From: Chryseobacterium sp. JAH
GTDB lineage: Bacteria > Bacteroidota > Bacteroidia > Flavobacteriales > Weeksellaceae
Length of the DNA: 64,000 nucleotides
Direction: 5' to 3'
Assembly: GCF_001507335.1 (NCBI RefSeq)
Contig: NZ_LMAH01000004.1
Location: forward strand, 1-64,000
The position numbers and the translations under genes are program-made. The notes below the pieces were generated by a model, which saw nothing but the letters and a program-made list of their open reading frames with translations, had not been told where the DNA came from and made no database searches. This document shows positions 52,041 through 60,691 of this stretch, piece by piece; the first letter of the stretch is position 1; each line of letters opens with the position of its first letter.

Positions 52041-52712
52041 ATGACTAAAATATTAGCCAATACGGTTCGTTTTTCGATAGCCGACAGCGATTTTTATTTT
52101 AAAAAAATAATGATCAAGACGCTGCTGGAAAATCCTTTCAATATGCTCCTCAACGATTGCAATAACGGTCATGAACTCATCAACAGAATCTATAGAAAAC
52201 AGGAAGATGTCTTTATCGTTGAGCTATTCATGCCCGTACTTAGTGGCCTTGAAGCGATCAAGTTTATTCGCAAAAACAATGAAGAAACCCCGATCATCAC
52301 CTATTCCGGAACGTATCAGGAGGATATGGCCGATATTCTAGAAAAAATTCCGAATATATATTATTGCCAGAAAAACAGCAATATTATCAAAGATATTATC
52401 AAAGGTCAGATTACGTCTCAGGATTTTGATTACCAAGCCTATTCTGAAAGCTGGAAACAACAACCTTTAGCCGTTCAGGACTATATGAACAGACAGAAGC
52501 AAAGCCAGGAGGAGCTTTCTCCCACGGAAATTCAACTGATGAAATTCTGCTATGAAGGCTTCAGTAACAAAGAGATAGGAGAAAAACTCAATCTCAGCAC
52601 CAGAACCATTGACACGTATATCAACAGACTCACAGAAAAGCTTGGTTTGAAAACAAAACTGCATCTCATCCGCTTCTGTGTAGAAAACGGATACTACAAT
52701 TCGAGTATGTAA
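52041..52712 (+). CDS. Response-regulator-like protein, receiver plus LuxR helix-turn-helix
   Basis: 223 residues from the ATG at 52041. A receiver-like domain (about 8-120) begins RFSIADSDFYFKKIMIK with the acidic pair, then VFIVELFMPVLSGLEAI. At the phosphorylation site the usual Asp is Glu (Glu61). The C-terminal LuxR HTH (about 160-220) has LSPTEIQLMKFCYEGFSNKE and LNLSTRTIDTYINRL. It is divergent from the T6SS operon and has no partner kinase nearby. A Glu there can imitate a phosphorylated state, so it may be constitutively active or controlled another way. T6SS is a plausible target. Confidence 0.85.
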   Translation: MTKILANTVRFSIADSDFYFKKIMIKTLLENPFNMLLNDCNNGHELINRIYRKQEDVFIVELFMPVLSGLEAIKFIRKNNEETPIITYSGTYQEDMADILEKIPNIYYCQKNSNIIKDIIKGQITSQDFDYQAYSESWKQQPLAVQDYMNRQKQSQEELSPTEIQLMKFCYEGFSNKEIGEKLNLSTRTIDTYINRLTEKLGLKTKLHLIRFCVENGYYNSSM

Positions 52713-52786
52713 AGGGTTTAATATGTGATCAAACTAGACTAAATACAAAATTCTCAGTCGTTTAACGCAAATATTTTCTGTACTAA

Positions 52787-52819
52787 TTTGCTTCTATTCA
52801 ATTTTTTTAACTAAATTTG
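52787..52819 (+). promoter_or_regulatory. Promoter of the HU gene
   Basis: TTTG at 52787-52790, 21 bases, TAAATTTG at 52812-52819: a near-ideal Bacteroidota promoter. The start codon is 31 bases downstream. Confidence 0.75.
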
Positions 52820-52849
52820 CACACCTAAAATTTAAAATTAAAAAAGGAA

Positions 52850-53140
52850 ATGACAAAGGCAGAATTGGTAAACACCATCTCAAATAAATTGGGAACAGAA
52901 AAGAATGAAACACAGAAAGTTGTAGAAGCTTTTATGCAGGAGATCAGAACTTCTATGTATAATGGAGACAATGTTTACTTAAGAGGTTTTGGATCTTTCA
53001 TCGTTAAAACTAGAGCAGCCAAAACGGGAAGAAACATTTCTAAGAACACTGCAATCGAAATCCCTGCACATAACATTCCTGCTTTCAAACCATCAAAATC
53101 TTTTGTTGAGAAAGTAAAAACAAAAGTTGCAGTAAAATAA
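52850..53140 (+). CDS. HU-family DNA-binding protein
   Basis: 96 residues, the length of HU/IHF. MTKAELVNTISNKLGTEKNE is the N-terminal helix pair, NVYLRGFGSFIVKTRAAKTG the saddle strand, and GRNISKNTAIEIPAHNIPAF the DNA-binding arm, with Pro at the tip. It bends and compacts DNA and is a nucleoid protein. Followed by the tiny basic protein gene, perhaps co-transcribed, and then a terminator. Confidence 0.95.
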   Translation: MTKAELVNTISNKLGTEKNETQKVVEAFMQEIRTSMYNGDNVYLRGFGSFIVKTRAAKTGRNISKNTAIEIPAHNIPAFKPSKSFVEKVKTKVAVK

Positions 53141-53184
53141 GAATAACAATTGAATATTAACTAGTTACACAAAAATTTAACATT

Positions 53185-53274
53185 ATGCCAAGCGGAAAGA
53201 AAAGAAAAAGACACAAGGTTGCAACACACAAAAGAAAGAAAAGAAGAAGAGCGAACAGACATAAGAAAAAATAA
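53185..53274 (+). CDS. 29-residue very basic protein, probably ribosomal
   Basis: A short frame starting ATG at 53185: MPSGKKRKRHKVATHKRKKR, followed by RRANRHKKK. It is composed almost wholly of Lys, Arg and His. It lies 44 bases after HU and before a hairpin terminator, so it is probably expressed. Bacteroidota ribosomes carry tiny extra basic proteins of this kind (the THX/bL38 type); I assign it there by composition and recollection, not by alignment. Confidence 0.6.
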   Translation: MPSGKKRKRHKVATHKRKKRRRANRHKKK

Positions 53275-53302
53275 TCTCAACTAGAGATTTTGTAATATAA
53301 TA

Positions 53303-53350
53303 ATATAGTTGGTGTTTTTAATTTTTTAATAACCACCGACTATATTTTTG
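53303..53350 (+). terminator. Terminator after the basic-protein gene
   Basis: ATATAGTTGGTG and CACCGACTATAT form a 12-bp stem with one G-U pair, then TTTTTG. Confidence 0.75.
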
Positions 53351-53416
53351 TTTGTTACCATATGATTTCAGATCGTTTAGATTTTTTTAATTATTAAAAT
53401 TTTCAAAATCTCTCCG

Positions 53417-53424
53417 TATCTTTA
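53417..53424 (+). promoter_or_regulatory. Possible -7 box of the RNase G gene
   Basis: TATCTTTA, 28 bases before the ATG, differs from TAnnTTTG at the last base. Confidence 0.4.
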
Positions 53425-53452
53425 GTCTATAAAAAATTATCTTATAACAAAA

Positions 53453-55012
53453 ATGAAGAAAGAACTAATAGTTTCGCATGAAGATGAGCTTACAAAGATT
53501 GCCTTGCTGGAAGACGGAAGATTATGTGAACTTCATGAGGAAGAAGACAAAAATGATTTTGTAGTCGGAGATTTGTTCATAGGAAAAGTAAAAAAACTGG
53601 CTCCCAATCTTAATGCCGCATTTGTAAACATCGGATACGACAAAGATGCATTTTTGCATTACCAAGACCTTGGCCCCCAGTATCTTACTTATAAAAAATT
53701 TTTAAAAGACACGGTTTCTAAGAAACAAAATACCTCAAGTTTGAAAAATTTCGAAATACAACCCGAAATTGATAAAAACGGAACGGTAGACAAAATCATC
53801 GCAAAAGATGATGTCGTACTTTTACAAATTACCAAAGAGCCAATTTCTACAAAAGGACCGAGAATCTCTACACAGATTTCTCTTACGGGACGTTTTTTGG
53901 TTTTAATACCATTTGATAACAAAGTTTCTATCTCAAAAAAAATCGGAAGTTCCGAAGAAAAAGTGAGACTTAGAACTTTGATCGACAGTATTAAGCCTGA
54001 AGGTTTTGGTGTGATCATCAGAACAGTTGCCGAAGGAAAAAAAGTGGCTGATCTGCACAACGATATGAATCAGTTGATTCAGAAATGGGAAAATACTTTT
54101 AAGAATATTCAGAAAAATAAAGTCCCTTCTAAAGTATTGAGTGAAGATGACAAAGCTTCGTCTATTTTAAGAGATAACTTCAATCAGGACTTCGTCAATG
54201 TATTTTGTGACGACGAACAGATGGTTGAAGAAATGAAAAATTATGTGGAAGTTATCGCTCCTGAACGAAAAAATATCGTTCAATTCTATGACTCTCATAT
54301 CCCTCTCCTCGAATATTATAACGTTGAAAAGCAACTTAAACAAAGTTTCGGTAAACACGTAAATATTCCAAGTTCAAAAGGTGCTTACCTTGTGATAGAA
54401 CACACAGAAGCACTACACGTAATTGACGTCAACTCCGGAAATAATATTACAGCCGGAAATTCTGCCACCAAAGAACACGGTCTCAACGTGAACAAAATGG
54501 CAGCTACAGAAATAGCAAGACAGCTACGTCTCAGAGATATGGGCGGTATCATTGTCGTAGATTTTATCGACATGACCAACCCTGATCACAGAAGAGATTT
54601 GTTTGAACATCTGAAAACAGAAATGAGCCGTGATAAAGCGCGCCATAAGATTCTGCCTCCAAGTAAATTTGGACTGATACAGATTACCAGACAAAGAAAC
54701 CGTCCGGAAAAACAAATTGACACCAAAGAAGAAAACCCAAACAAAGACGGAGAAATTGTAGCTCCTATCGTCATTGTTGAAAAAATGGAAGACACCATAA
54801 GAACCATCATGCAAAAAGATAAAGGAAAACTATATCTGCATGTACATCCTTTCGTTGAAGCTTTTCTTACAAAAGGAATCAAAAGCATACAAATGAAATG
54901 GTTTTTGAAATACAAAAAATGGGTCACCATTATCCCAAGGGATTCTTTTAAATACTTAGAATACAAAATCTACAATTCGAAAAAAGAAGAATTAAGCGGA
55001 TATTCTAACTAA
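53453..55012 (+). CDS. rng: Ribonuclease E/G family endoribonuclease
   Basis: 519 residues, RNase G length without the long scaffold tail of RNase E. An S1 domain is near 37-130 (DLFIGKVKKLAPNLNAAFVN). The catalytic DNase I-like domain has YLVIEHTEALHVIDVNSGNN and MGGIIVVDFIDMTNPDHRRD with metal-binding Asp residues. PSKFGLIQITRQRNRPE follows. The usual zinc-link CPxC motif after this point is not present; the segment is DTKEENPNKDGEIVAPI. It cuts single-stranded RNA in rRNA maturation and mRNA decay. Confidence 0.94.
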   Translation: MKKELIVSHEDELTKIALLEDGRLCELHEEEDKNDFVVGDLFIGKVKKLAPNLNAAFVNIGYDKDAFLHYQDLGPQYLTYKKFLKDTVSKKQNTSSLKNFEIQPEIDKNGTVDKIIAKDDVVLLQITKEPISTKGPRISTQISLTGRFLVLIPFDNKVSISKKIGSSEEKVRLRTLIDSIKPEGFGVIIRTVAEGKKVADLHNDMNQLIQKWENTFKNIQKNKVPSKVLSEDDKASSILRDNFNQDFVNVFCDDEQMVEEMKNYVEVIAPERKNIVQFYDSHIPLLEYYNVEKQLKQSFGKHVNIPSSKGAYLVIEHTEALHVIDVNSGNNITAGNSATKEHGLNVNKMAATEIARQLRLRDMGGIIVVDFIDMTNPDHRRDLFEHLKTEMSRDKARHKILPPSKFGLIQITRQRNRPEKQIDTKEENPNKDGEIVAPIVIVEKMEDTIRTIMQKDKGKLYLHVHPFVEAFLTKGIKSIQMKWFLKYKKWVTIIPRDSFKYLEYKIYNSKKEELSGYSN

Positions 55013-55024
55013 AGACAAGACATT

Positions 55025-55053
55025 AAAACCTTCAGAAATTCTGAAGGTTTTTT
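55025..55053 (+). terminator. Terminator after RNase G
   Basis: AACCTTCAG and CTGAAGGTT form a 9-bp stem with loop AAATT, then a T run. Confidence 0.8.
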
Positions 55054-55208
55054 CTATTGACCACAGAACGCTTACCTAGTTTTTCATTTAACAGCATATT
55101 CAAAGTTCCAGATCCCATTTAATTATCTTCAAAATTTATTTGAAAAATTATGCATAATTAACATCCACAACTATTCCTTTTTCTAAGATATATTAGTAAT
55201 TTTGAGAT

Positions 55209-55838
55209 ATGGAAAGTTTTGGAAAAGATTTACTTCAAAAAATCAAAAAATCCCAACTCGGGGGTGCGAATGCCCACGGAGTTTTTTCCCCACCATACCG
55301 CGCAGTTTTCACGCACGAAGAGATTTTAGAAAAAAAACCAAAATTTGCTGCCGTTAATATCGTTTTGTACTTAAGAGACAACGAATGGTATTTTCCACTC
55401 ATCCAGCGTACAGAAAATGAGCGCGACAGACATAGTGGACAAATATCTCTACCAGGCGGAAAACGTGAAGAATTTGACCGTGATTTTGCCGAAACTGCAG
55501 TTCGTGAGACTTCGGAAGAAATAGGCTTGGAAAAACCTTATGTGAGAATCATCCGTGAGATGTCACCAATCTATATTCCGCCAAGTAATTTTTATGTTTA
55601 CCCGTACATTTCTTACTCAAAAAGAAATCCTGAGTTTATCCTTCAGGAAACTGAAGCTGTGGAAGTTATAGAATTCCCCATCACATCATTCCTGAACCTT
55701 CCCGATTCCCCTGAAATTATGGCATTACCCGGTGCAGGAGGAAAAGAAGTTCCCGTGATTAATTTCAATGGATATATCATTTGGGGCGCAACAGCAATGA
55801 TACTCAGCGAATTCAGCCAGTTGATTAAAAAAATGTAA
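55209..55838 (+). CDS. NUDIX hydrolase, CoA pyrophosphatase type
   Basis: 209 residues. The Nudix box is complete: GGKREEFDRDFAETAVRETS followed by EEIGLE, near residues 92-117. The preceding DRHSGQISLPGG segment is typical of the CoA-pyrophosphatase (NudL) subgroup. It would hydrolyse CoA or acyl-CoA to phosphopantetheine and 3',5'-ADP. Cytoplasmic. First of four plus-strand genes with short gaps (28, 19 and 2 bases). Confidence 0.88.
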   Translation: MESFGKDLLQKIKKSQLGGANAHGVFSPPYRAVFTHEEILEKKPKFAAVNIVLYLRDNEWYFPLIQRTENERDRHSGQISLPGGKREEFDRDFAETAVRETSEEIGLEKPYVRIIREMSPIYIPPSNFYVYPYISYSKRNPEFILQETEAVEVIEFPITSFLNLPDSPEIMALPGAGGKEVPVINFNGYIIWGATAMILSEFSQLIKKM

Positions 55839-55866
55839 CTTTGCAGATATTATGTTTAAGTAAAAA

Positions 55867-56667
55867 ATGGCGAAGAAGAACATATTCACCGATTCGTTCG
55901 GCACTCCTTATTTTTTAAAAAGGTTTATCATTTTTATTCTGGGAATCGTTTCTTACAGGAGGTTTAATGGCTTTAACAAGCTGAAAATTACCGGAACAGA
56001 ACATTTGGTAGATCTCCCTGATTCTAATGTACTTTTTGTATCAAACCACCAGACTTATTTTGCCGATGTCGCAGCGATGTATCACGCATTTTGCGCAGTG
56101 AATAACGGCTATTTAAATACAATCAAAAATCCAATTTATCTTCTTAACCCAAGAGTAGATTTTTATTATGTTGCTGCTGAAGAAACCATGAATAAAGGGA
56201 TTCTTCCAAAAATTTTTAAAATCGCAGGCGCTGTAACAGTAAAGAGAACCTGGAGAGCCGAAGGTAAAAACGTCAACCGAATGGTCGATTTAAGCGAAAT
56301 TGATAATATCATGAAAGCTTTAGACAACGGTTGGGTAGCCACTTTTCCTCAAGGAACCACTGCAGCGTTTGCACAAGGAAGAAAAGGAACTGCCAAATTG
56401 ATTAAAAATCAAAGACCTATTGTTATTCCAATTAAAATAAACGGGTTCAGAAGAGCGTTTGATAAAAAAGGACTTCGTGTAAAAGTAACGGGAGTAAAGC
56501 CTACCATGGAATTTAAAAAACCATTAGACATTGATTACGACCACGAAAATGCCCAGCAGATTCTTCTCAAAATCATGACTGCGATTGAACAAACCGAAGA
56601 TTTTAATGTACTTCATACGTATGATGAAGAGATCAAAGCAAAAAAATCTGAACAATCTAACCCATAA
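55867..56667 (+). CDS. 1-acyl-glycerol-3-phosphate acyltransferase family protein (PlsC-like)
   Basis: 266 residues. The acyltransferase motif NHQTYFAD (N-H-x4-D) is near 58-65 and FPQGTTAAF is near 155-163, where FPEGT is usual (Gln replaces Glu). An N-terminal hydrophobic segment (FLKRFIIFILGIVSY) anchors it to the membrane. It probably acylates lysophosphatidic acid or another lysolipid in phospholipid synthesis. Confidence 0.87.
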   Translation: MAKKNIFTDSFGTPYFLKRFIIFILGIVSYRRFNGFNKLKITGTEHLVDLPDSNVLFVSNHQTYFADVAAMYHAFCAVNNGYLNTIKNPIYLLNPRVDFYYVAAEETMNKGILPKIFKIAGAVTVKRTWRAEGKNVNRMVDLSEIDNIMKALDNGWVATFPQGTTAAFAQGRKGTAKLIKNQRPIVIPIKINGFRRAFDKKGLRVKVTGVKPTMEFKKPLDIDYDHENAQQILLKIMTAIEQTEDFNVLHTYDEEIKAKKSEQSNP

Positions 56668-56686
56668 AAATTAAAAAAAAGTCATT

Positions 56687-57127
56687 ATGAAAAAATTAAT
56701 AGTGATATTATTATTAATCATGATTACTGTTTCATGCAACAGCCAGAAAGCTTATTCAGATTTTGATATCAGTTATTCTAAAAGTGGTGGATATGCGCCT
56801 ATCTATGAAAACCTTTTAATTAAAGGCAACGATGTACAATATTCTTTTGAAGGTCAGCAAAAGAAATTCAAAACAACTTTTAAACTCAGCAATGAAGAAA
56901 TTCAGAATCTCAATCAAATTTTGACTCAGAACAACTTCAGACATATTGTAGAAGATCATAAAAAGATATATGACCGTATTGCAGTTTCCATCAATGTAAA
57001 AAATGGTGAAAACAGTGCCAATAAAACAGATGCAAGTATGATCTTGCCTCAGTCTAAGAAAAACTGGGACGAGATTGTGAATGCTTTTCAGGACATTATC
57101 AGTAAAAACGTAAAAAACACTCAATAA
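56687..57127 (+). CDS. Small lipoprotein of unknown function
   Basis: 146 residues. The signal peptide MKKLIVILLLIMITVSCNSQ has its lipobox Cys at 17. The mature part is a beta-rich single domain (YSFEGQQKKFKTTFKLSNEE) with no recognised family. It stands between an acyltransferase and mpl, 2 bases before the latter, so it is expressed with cell-envelope genes. Confidence 0.7.
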   Translation: MKKLIVILLLIMITVSCNSQKAYSDFDISYSKSGGYAPIYENLLIKGNDVQYSFEGQQKKFKTTFKLSNEEIQNLNQILTQNNFRHIVEDHKKIYDRIAVSINVKNGENSANKTDASMILPQSKKNWDEIVNAFQDIISKNVKNTQ

Positions 57128-57129
57128 AT

Positions 57130-58467
57130 TTGAAAACCCATTTCATCGCCATCGGCGGAAGCGCCATGCACAACCTTGCTATTGCGTTAAAAGATAAAGG
57201 ATATGAAGTTTCAGGCTCAGATGATGCCATTTTTGAACCTTCTAAATCAAGACTTGAGAAAAAAGGAATACTTCCCAAAGATTTGGGCTGGTTTTCCGAA
57301 AAAATAACCTCAGATATTGATGCAGTAATTCTTGGGATGCACGCTCATCAAGACAATCCCGAATTGGCAAAAGCGAAAGACTTAGGTTTAAAAATATATT
57401 CTTACCCTGAGTTTTTATACGAACAGTCAAAAACCAAAACCCGTGTCGTCATCGCAGGATCACACGGTAAAACTACCATCACATCAATAATTCTTCACGT
57501 GTTGAATTTTCATCAGAAAGATGTTGACTACATGGTTGGAGCTCAACTTGAAGGTTTCGACTGTATGGTAAAACTGACAAAAGATAATGATTTTATGGTA
57601 TTGGAAGGTGACGAATACCTTTCATCTCCTATCGACCTTCGCTCAAAATTTTTACTCTATCAGCCCAATATCGCTTTAATGAGCGGAATTGCATGGGATC
57701 ATATCAATGTTTTCAAAACATTTGATGATTACATTGAGCAGTTCAGAAAATTCGTTGCAAGTATTACTCCGGGAGGAGTTTTGGTATATAATGAAGAAGA
57801 TCATGAAGTAGTAAAAGTGGTTGAAAATGCTGAAAATTATTTCAGAAAAATACCTTACAAAACGCCTGACTACGAAATCGTTGGTGGAAAAGTTCATTTA
57901 AAAACTGAAATGGGAGATATTCCTCTTTCTGTTTTTGGAGCACATAATTTGTTAAATCTTGAAGGAGCGAGGCATATCTGTCATACTTTAGGGATCATGG
58001 ATGAAGATTTTTATGATGCCATCATGAGTTTTAAAGGCGCTTCTAAACGTCTTGAGAAAGTTGAAAGGCAAGACAAGGGAATTCTCTATAAAGACTTCGC
58101 ACATGCACCAAGCAAGGTAAAAGCAGTTGTGAAAGCATTCTGTGAGCAATTTAAAAATGAAAAAAAATACGGTTTTCTTGAATTACACACCTATTCAAGT
58201 TTGAATCCTGTTTTTTTAGAACAATATGATAATGCAATGGATGGCCTGGATGAAGCGATTGTTTTCTATTCTGAAGATGCTTTAAAAATCAAAAGAATGG
58301 ATCCTATTTCTCCTGATTTAATCAAAGAAAAATTTAAAAATGAAAATCTTAAAGTCTTTACTAATGCAGAAGAACTTCATGCGTATTGGGATTTATTAGA
58401 TAAAACTCAGGGCGTTTATATGATGATGAGTTCTGGTAATTTTGGTGGATTGGATTTGACGAAATAA
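57130..58467 (+). CDS. mpl: UDP-N-acetylmuramate:L-alanyl-gamma-D-glutamyl-meso-diaminopimelate ligase
   Basis: 445 residues. The Mur ligase layout is clear: FIAIGGSAMHNLAIALKDKG (Rossmann N-terminus), the P-loop VVIAGSHGKTTITSIILHV near 107-125, EGDEYLSSPIDLRSKF (the Mpl/MurC active segment) and GAHNLLNLEGARH. Mpl recycles murein tripeptide by joining it to UDP-MurNAc. The start is TTG at 57130, immediately after the previous stop; MKTHFIAIGGSAMHN is the usual opening, so the TTG is credible. Confidence 0.94.
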   Translation: MKTHFIAIGGSAMHNLAIALKDKGYEVSGSDDAIFEPSKSRLEKKGILPKDLGWFSEKITSDIDAVILGMHAHQDNPELAKAKDLGLKIYSYPEFLYEQSKTKTRVVIAGSHGKTTITSIILHVLNFHQKDVDYMVGAQLEGFDCMVKLTKDNDFMVLEGDEYLSSPIDLRSKFLLYQPNIALMSGIAWDHINVFKTFDDYIEQFRKFVASITPGGVLVYNEEDHEVVKVVENAENYFRKIPYKTPDYEIVGGKVHLKTEMGDIPLSVFGAHNLLNLEGARHICHTLGIMDEDFYDAIMSFKGASKRLEKVERQDKGILYKDFAHAPSKVKAVVKAFCEQFKNEKKYGFLELHTYSSLNPVFLEQYDNAMDGLDEAIVFYSEDALKIKRMDPISPDLIKEKFKNENLKVFTNAEELHAYWDLLDKTQGVYMMMSSGNFGGLDLTK

Positions 58468-58484
58468 AATCATCATAACATATA

Positions 58485-58519
58485 GAAAAAGCTGTACTCA
58501 TCATGAATACAGCTTTTTT
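58485..58519. terminator. Bidirectional terminator
   Basis: AAAAAGCTGTA and TACAGCTTTTT pair around an 11-base loop between the convergent mpl and aldo/keto reductase genes. Confidence 0.8.
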
Positions 58520-58540
58520 TTAACTTAGAACATTTCAATT

Positions 58541-59416
58541 TTAAATATCCGCCACAGCATTCAACATTTTTTCTTCCCAAGACGGATCTTTCGGGTCAAA
58601 GAACAATCTTTTCCCGGTGTCTAAAGAACGGATAACATTCATTTCATCTTCAGATAATTCAAAATCAAAAACATTGAAATTCTCTTCAATTCTTGAAGGC
58701 GTCACCGACTTAGGAATTACACAGAAACCTTCCTGCAGATGCCATCTTAGAATGACCTGAGCAACTGTTTTACTATATTTTTGAGCAATCTTTTCTAAAC
58801 TTTCATTTTCTAAAAGTTCTGCATTTCCATTCCCAAGTGGGCTCCAGGGTTGGGTTACGATATTATTTTCTCTATTGTAAACCTGAAGTTCTTTCTGCTG
58901 GAAAATCGGGTGCAATTCAATCTGATTGATCACTGGAAGAACTGTAGAATTTGCTTTTAATTCCTCTAATTTTTCAACTGTGAAATTACAAACACCAATC
59001 GCTTTTATTTTTCCTTCGTGGTACAGCTCCTCCATCGCTTTCCAAGCTCCGACAAAATCAGAATATGGCCAGTGGATAAGATACATATCCAGATAATCTA
59101 ATTGCAGTCTATCGAGCGTTCTTTCAAATGCAGATTTTGCCCTCTCATAAGATGTATCCTGGACCCATAATTTTGAAGTAACAAACAAATCTTCTCTGGC
59201 CACTCCACTATTCTTTATAGCATTACCAACAGCCGTTTCATTTTGGTAAATCGCCGCTGTATCAATCATCCTGTAACCTACTTCGATGGCTTTTATTACA
59301 GCCTTTTCACATTCCTGCATATCTTCCATTTGCCAGACTCCAAAACCTAAAGATGGTATTTCAACTCCGTTATTTAATGTAATTACAGGTTGTCCTGCGT
59401 ATGTTTTTTGTTGCAT
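58541..59416 (-). CDS. Aldo/keto reductase
   Basis: 291 residues, TIM barrel. The catalytic tetrad is visible: Asp in GYRMIDTAAIYQNE, Tyr in the same segment, Lys in FVTSKLW, His in YLIHWPY. NADPH contacts are in VIPKSVTPSRIEEN near 235-250. It reduces aldehydes or keto groups with NADPH; the substrate is unknown. It is 34 bases downstream of a LysR-type gene on the same strand, so the regulator probably precedes and controls it. Confidence 0.92.
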   Translation of the reverse strand: MQQKTYAGQPVITLNNGVEIPSLGFGVWQMEDMQECEKAVIKAIEVGYRMIDTAAIYQNETAVGNAIKNSGVAREDLFVTSKLWVQDTSYERAKSAFERTLDRLQLDYLDMYLIHWPYSDFVGAWKAMEELYHEGKIKAIGVCNFTVEKLEELKANSTVLPVINQIELHPIFQQKELQVYNRENNIVTQPWSPLGNGNAELLENESLEKIAQKYSKTVAQVILRWHLQEGFCVIPKSVTPSRIEENFNVFDFELSEDEMNVIRSLDTGKRLFFDPKDPSWEEKMLNAVADI

Positions 59417-59450
59417 AACTGCTTTTTTTTAAAATATATTTATTGTAATT

Positions 59451-60356
59451 CTAATTAACTTTTCCCATAATCTGCCTGAAAAGACTTTTAATATGATCAA
59501 TTTCATTCTGATACATTGTCTGTTTTCTACACCCAAAGTACAAAGTATTTTCTAATTTTTCTTCACCTTCCCAAATCAGTTTTACATCACCGTTTTCAAT
59601 TTCATTTTTACATAGAAAATCAGGAACTACAGCCAAACCTGTACCGCCTTTCAGACAACGGATAATGGAATTGAGGTTTGGAACAATATAATTGGGTCTG
59701 AAATTTGGTTTATGCCCGAAATTCAACAGCCAAAACTGAAAAAGATGTTCCATATCTCCGGTGGTTCCGTACCATTTTTCCTGTTTCAGCCAATCTTCGA
59801 TTTCCTTAAAATTTTTGGTTTTTAAAACGTCTTTAAAACTATTTGTATCAACATTTTTTCCGCCCACTAAAACAATTTGTTCAGAAGAAAACGCTTCGTG
59901 TAAAATGTTAGGAGAAGTTCCTTTTTTGGGAGTAATAATTAAATCTAAAATTCCTTTATCGAGCTGATCGATCATTTCAGGATATTCACCGAAATCAATA
60001 ATTAAATTGAAATCTAAGGTTGACACATATTGCTCCAAAGTGGTTTGAAAAGTTTCAAAACACATTCCAACACTGATCGTCGGAGTGGTCTTTTCAGTCG
60101 ATTTCTGAAAGTTTTTTTCTACATCTTCCAGTTTAGACAAAGCTTCAGAAACTGCATTGAACAAAATTTTCCCCCTCTCAGTCGGGATCATTTTCCGTCC
60201 TGTTCTGTCAAATAACTTATACCCAACATACGCTTCCAACGAGCCTAAATGAAGGCTCACTCCGGGTTGCGAAATAAACAGAGAATCTGCCGCTCCGGTT
60301 AAAGTCCCGGTTTTATAAATCGCTTTGAAAGTGCGGTACCATTCTAAATTAACCAT
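59451..60356 (-). CDS. LysR-family transcriptional regulator
   Basis: 301 residues. The N-terminal winged helix-turn-helix has FKAIYKTGTLTGAADSLFIS and QPGVSLHLGSLEAYVGYKLF (residues about 7-50). The C-terminal co-inducer domain starts near 92 (ISVGMCFETF). It probably responds to a small reactive metabolite and controls the aldo/keto reductase next to it. Same strand rather than the usual divergent layout, so autoregulation of the pair is likely. Confidence 0.93.
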   Translation of the reverse strand: MVNLEWYRTFKAIYKTGTLTGAADSLFISQPGVSLHLGSLEAYVGYKLFDRTGRKMIPTERGKILFNAVSEALSKLEDVEKNFQKSTEKTTPTISVGMCFETFQTTLEQYVSTLDFNLIIDFGEYPEMIDQLDKGILDLIITPKKGTSPNILHEAFSSEQIVLVGGKNVDTNSFKDVLKTKNFKEIEDWLKQEKWYGTTGDMEHLFQFWLLNFGHKPNFRPNYIVPNLNSIIRCLKGGTGLAVVPDFLCKNEIENGDVKLIWEGEEKLENTLYFGCRKQTMYQNEIDHIKSLFRQIMGKVN

Positions 60357-60691
60357 ATATGAATATCAAAATTCTGATACAAAATTACATAATAATTATT
60401 TTAGTGATATTATATTTTTTACGATACGTATTTAAGAAGAGATTATTTAGTGAAAACTAAAAGAGAAAAGTAATGTACCGCATTTAAAAAAAAGACCATC
60501 AAAAGAAAAAAGTACAATAAATATCTACTTTTACCTATTTTTTCAGGCCACCAACTCCTATACCTTTGTCCTGTAAATAATTCTAAAATAGCAAATGTCA
60601 GATAAGAATGGTAACATGAAATAAACCACAATTCTGATAAGAGCAAAAAAAAAAAATATTAAAATATTAATCAACTTAAATTATTAAAACA
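60357..60691. other. Spacer between the LysR and hydrolase genes
   Basis: AT-rich. On the minus strand 60443-60646 there is a 67-codon frame with a TTG start and two hydrophobic stretches (YLLYFFLLMVFFLNAVHYFS); it may be a fragment of a membrane protein or chance. No clear promoter box was found. Confidence 0.35.

Noticed and set aside
60443..60646. 67-codon hydrophobic frame on the minus strand
   Set aside because: TTG start, AT-rich hydrophobic bias and no recognised family. Mentioned in the spacer entry but not called as a gene.
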